In this document: positions 7,740 to 10,513 of the stretch, one piece after another
Numbering within the stretch: the first letter of the stretch is position 1
Layout: each line of letters opens with the position of its first letter
From: Cephalothrix spiralis
Taxonomy: Eukaryota > Nemertea > Palaeonemertea > Archinemertea > Cephalotrichidae
Direction of reading: 5' to 3'
NCBI GenBank assembly: GCA_032353305.1
Contig: JAUCNG010402252.1
Location: 1-10,513, forward strand
Length of the DNA: 10,513 bases
Program-made: the position numbers and the translations under genes
Notes under the pieces: model-generated
What the model was told of the DNA's origin: nothing
What the model saw: the letters and a program-made list of their open reading frames with translations, nothing else
Databases searched by the model: none

Positions 7740-7758
7740 TTTACTTATTATACTACAG
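7740..7758 (+). other. Possible splice acceptor ahead of gene 2
   Basis: A pyrimidine-leaning stretch runs into ACTACAG, ending at 7758. The frame of gene 2 is open from 7728. Clear protein similarity to gene 1 starts at the Thr-Glu-Leu encoded at 7773-7781, only 14 bases after this site. An exon starting at 7759 would carry two bases of a split codon. Without transcript data this remains a candidate only. Confidence 0.35.
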
Positions 7759-10010
7759 GCACACATATATTAACAGAGCTTCGAACTGTAAAGAAATTCC
7801 AGAAACAATTAAGCGCATTTAGATTGCGTCGTGATGAATCTGATGATGCCCGGGATGCTAAAGGTGATGAAAATGACGATGATTCAGACGAAGAGACTGT
7901 AAAAGAAATGATGGAAGCTAGGATTGCACCTGCTAAAGGGAGTTCACAAAATCCAAAAACTTTATTTATGTTTGATGTAAATAAAAACAGACAGGACGTT
8001 TTACTTAAGCTTTCAGATTTTCCTAATGGCATGGAATATAGCTCAGCAATCAAGGGAATGCAAGACTTGTGGAAGCTTACAGAAATAGAACGCATGCAGT
8101 TCATTTATTCACATCTCGAAGGAAGGAATAAGAGAGTTTTTGATGAGCTTGATAAAGTGCATAGTGAGCTTGAAAGTGCACTAAGTCGTAAACGTGAACT
8201 TGAAGTACAGAAGAAAGTGTGTGTTTTGATGAAAAGAAAAATAATAGGAATGACCATCACAGGAGCATCAATTTACCATGATATTATCCATAGCATAGGG
8301 CCAAATATTGTGATAGTTGAAGAAGCAGCTGAAATTCTTGAACCTAGTTTACTTGCAGCTTTAACTCCAGATATCGAGCATTTGATTTTAATAGGAGATC
8401 ACAAGCAACTCAGACCACAGGTGGATACCTACGAACTAAGACGGTATCACCAGTTTGATGTCTCATTGATGGAGAGGTTGATTGAATCGGGGTTCCCATA
8501 TAAAACATTACGTAAGCAAAATAGAATGCGCCCAGAGTTTGCAGAACTTTTACATGACATATATCCTACGCTCCAAAATAACATGGAACTTGTGTGTAAA
8601 AATGAACCATTGTCATGCCTGGAAAAATCAATGTTCTTTTGGACTCACCAAGAGGAAGAGAAGTCGGATAGATCGTACACAAATCCGAAAGAGGCTGACA
8701 GAGTTGTTTCTTTGGTTTTGTATCTTCTTATCAGTGGATGTCAAACCTCTGAAATTACAGTTCTTTCAGCATACCAAGGACAAACCAAGCTATTAAGGGA
8801 CAGGTTGAAGAAAGAAAAAAATAAGCGACCAGATCGTTTTAATTCTGATGATGGGTCTGGTTGTATTCAGGTACAGACAATTGATACGTTTCAGGGTGAT
8901 GAGAACAAATACATCATAATATCACTTGTTAGATCAAAGAAAAGGGGTCAAATTGGATTTTTAAAAGAAATGAACCGCAGATGTGTTGCCCAATCACGGG
9001 CTAAATGTGGAATGTACTTCGTTGGAAATGCTTATACTTTCTACAACGCAAAGGAATCTCCTTGGCGAAAATTGATTGACAACATGGCAAAAAAGGATTG
9101 TGTTGGACAAGAACTTGTTCTCCAGTGTTGGAAACATCAGGAAACGTCAAAAGTTCGAATAAGTAATCATGTAGACCTGATGCAAATTGTTGATAATCCA
9201 ACCCGACTATGTAAGAATGTATGCGGTGACCAGTTACCATGTGACATTCCAGAGCATAACTGTTTACAGCAGTGTTTAACCTGGCATTCTCATGACAAAT
9301 GTCAGAAATACGTCAAAGACCACTTCCCAGAGTGTAAACACGCTATAACGCGCAAATGTTTCGAAAGTATTGCAAGTCTTCAATGTAACACATTTGTTAA
9401 TTTCGTCTTCACTCGTTGTGGTCATCCAGGTACAAAGACATGTTGGCAGGACAAAAATGAAACGATCTGCAAATACCCATGTGCAGAGATAATGGCATGT
9501 AATATACATGCATGTAAAGATAAATGTGGTGCAGAACATAACCATCAGAATTGTCTTGAAAAAGTGCAATTTACTTTTCGTAACTGTAAGCATGAGTGTG
9601 AACGAATCTGCTATCAACAGATTGAGAGTGTTAAATGTCAGAAAATGGTCAATATAGTTCTTCCCGAGTGTGGCCATGAAATGGCAAAGATGTGCTATCA
9701 AGGACGTGATGAAATTAGCTGCCCTTTGTGCAAACGAATGAAATCAATTGACAGATTTAAGCGCAGGAGTAGGGGCAGAAAACCTCAACAACCAATGAAT
9801 TCAAACAATGAAACACCCAAAGTATCGAACAGGCAAAGATCTAGATCCAGAAGCAGAAACAGGGAATACCCTAGTACTGATTCCGAACAAGGAGCTGACA
9901 GGAACAGAAGAACCTTAAGAAACTCAGAAGATGATATAAAAAGAGACAATTTCGATACCGTCACACAGAAAAGGCAAGCAAGAGGCCATTCACCAATCTT
10001 AGCACCCTGA
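7759..10010 (+). CDS. ZNFX1: 5'-truncated ZNFX1-like paralogue lacking Walker A (gene 2)
   Basis: This tandem relative of gene 1 begins in the helicase insert and runs to TGA at 10008-10010. Similarity to gene 1 starts at 7773, next to a possible acceptor at 7758. The first in-frame ATG is 7908, giving 700 residues; the TTG at 7824 is not a plausible start in an animal. Seen, with position codons: motif II VEEAAE (8313-8330), III GDHKQLRP (8394-8417), QNRMRPE (8517-8537), IV AYQGQ (8772-8786), V and VI (8868-9000), the Cys/His finger block (about 9210-9740) and a short RS tail. Motifs I and Ia are absent, so this product alone should not bind ATP in the usual way. There is no internal stop. 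The tail ends early: relative to gene 1 about 125 bases are missing between 9957 and 10049, which shifts the frame. It may be an ATP-dead regulator, an alternative 3' exon, or a decaying copy. Confidence 0.75.
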
Positions 10011-10330
10011 TACTGACAAGTAGAGAAGAAAATCAAGAACGAATCGACCAAACAGAAGCCGATCAGACATAATTTGATTACTACATGTATATATGGAAAG
10101 AAACATCAGAAATGTTGAAATACTGAAAAACCAAATTACTCGTAGTATGAAGACAATAAAGACTTTATTAGTAGAGGAATGTTAGCAGTCCGGTCTCTAT
10201 GAAAGACGGGCATCTTAAATTTTTTTTAAATTTCTTTATATATTTAATGGAACACAAGTGCATGACTCATCACTCAACACCAACACTCAACCAGTCTAAA
10301 TTCAAAACAACTCCGAAAACTGGACACGTA
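10011..10330 (+). other. 3' flank of gene 2, homologous to that of gene 1
   Basis: The first 50 bases are an out-of-frame relic of the gene 1 coding tail: CAAACAGAAGC at 10049-10059 matches the last codons of gene 1. Homology continues through GAGGAATGT (10174-10182) to TGGACAC (10321-10327). Confidence 0.6.
10155..10160 (+). terminator. Polyadenylation signal AATAAA for gene 2
   Basis: A canonical AATAAA hexamer lies 145 bases after the stop codon and is followed by T-rich sequence. Gene 1 has AATAAG at the equivalent place. It is a plausible cleavage signal, but hexamers are common in AT-rich DNA. Confidence 0.45.
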
Positions 10331-10349
10331 TCAAAATTGAAGCCTGTAG

Positions 10350-10513
10350 GAACGTAACATCATAAGTCCACTTTTTGGCCATTTAGGGGTTTTTGCTGAT
10401 TTGGCATATTGGATACGAGTTCTCTCATATGCCTAGATATTTTTTTAAGAATCGGATCCTAAGTACGCTTTCTCAGAAACATAACATCATAAGTCCACAT
10501 TTTATCAATTTTA
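10350..10513. repeat. Direct repeat spaced 127 bp at the window end
   Basis: TAACATCATAAGTCCAC occurs at 10355-10371 and again at 10482-10498, preceded by GAACG or GAAACA and followed by T-rich sequence. The second copy diverges soon after and is cut by the window end. The pair may be part of a longer tandem array or the ends of a dispersed element. Confidence 0.6.

Larger units (their letters stand above)
7311..7758 (+). other. Junction region between the two copies
   Basis: No coding homology is visible, and no Walker A exon for gene 2. The stretch is AT-rich up to about 7500. It then has short direct repeats (GGTACACC twice at 7505-7524; CCACCGCYAA twice at 7524-7543), an imperfect inverted repeat (7599-7712) with a palindrome at 7636-7645, and an AATTG run (7717-7735). 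It finishes in a T-rich tract with CAG at 7756-7758. The AATTG run followed by TTTTTATTTA looks like the tail of a dispersed repeat, which may mark the duplication or insertion breakpoint. Confidence 0.5.

Noticed and set aside
7824-7826. TTG as the start codon of gene 2
   Set aside because: Animals initiate at ATG; the frame is open upstream to 7728 and similarity to gene 1 extends upstream to 7773, so this is an internal Leu codon.
8482-8796. 104-codon same-strand ORF in another frame of gene 2 (counterpart at 4969-5202 in gene 1)
   Set aside because: It appears in both copies only because the parent frame is conserved; substitutions between copies are mostly silent in the helicase frame, not in this one.
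9276-9701. 141-codon antisense ORF opposite the zinc fingers of gene 2 (and similar antisense ORFs at 5910-6200 and 5416-5727)
   Set aside because: They mirror the Cys/Lys-rich coding strand of the helicase genes and lie wholly inside supported exons; no independent coding evidence.

Overview
The window is animal nuclear DNA. It is AT-rich, has one very long uninterrupted ORF with eukaryotic-style splice-acceptor sequences nearby, and encodes two tandem relatives of ZNFX1 (NFX1-type zinc finger-containing protein 1), an SF1/UPF1-like RNA helicase family known in animals as a dsRNA sensor and small-RNA pathway factor. The intron-poor ZNFX1 duplication and the low GC content fit a marine lophotrochozoan, perhaps a bivalve mollusc. 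That placement is an inference; nothing in the sequence fixes the species.

Layout. Positions 1-929 are non-coding: a palindromic CRE-like site, a duplicated 18-base element containing TCAAGGTCA, and a roughly 16-bp minisatellite (615-734). A good splice acceptor ends at 929 and the coding sequence of gene 1 starts at 975, so a 5' UTR intron is likely. Gene 1 (975-6860, 1961 residues, one exon) has in order: a gag-like helical N-terminus, a low-complexity 63-residue repeat array, a degenerate cold-shock-like domain, the ZNFX1 helical and beta-barrel region, the complete SF1 helicase core, a Cys/His-rich NFX1-type finger block and an RS/RG-rich tail. Positions 6861-7758 hold its 3' flank and a repeat-rich junction. 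Gene 2 (about 7759-10010) is a 5'-truncated paralogue starting inside the helicase insert. It keeps motifs II to VI, the fingers and a short RS tail but has no Walker A motif and no obvious own start. Its 3' flank is homologous to that of gene 1, and the window ends in a 127-bp-spaced direct repeat.

The two copies come from a tandem duplication with an offset of about 3.5 kb. In the best-conserved stretch about three quarters of the changed codons are silent, so both have been under protein-level constraint for much of the time since duplication. Gene 1 should encode a complete ATPase/helicase. Gene 2 can only be an ATPase-dead partner or decoy, a remnant, or an alternative 3' exon joined to an upstream exon.
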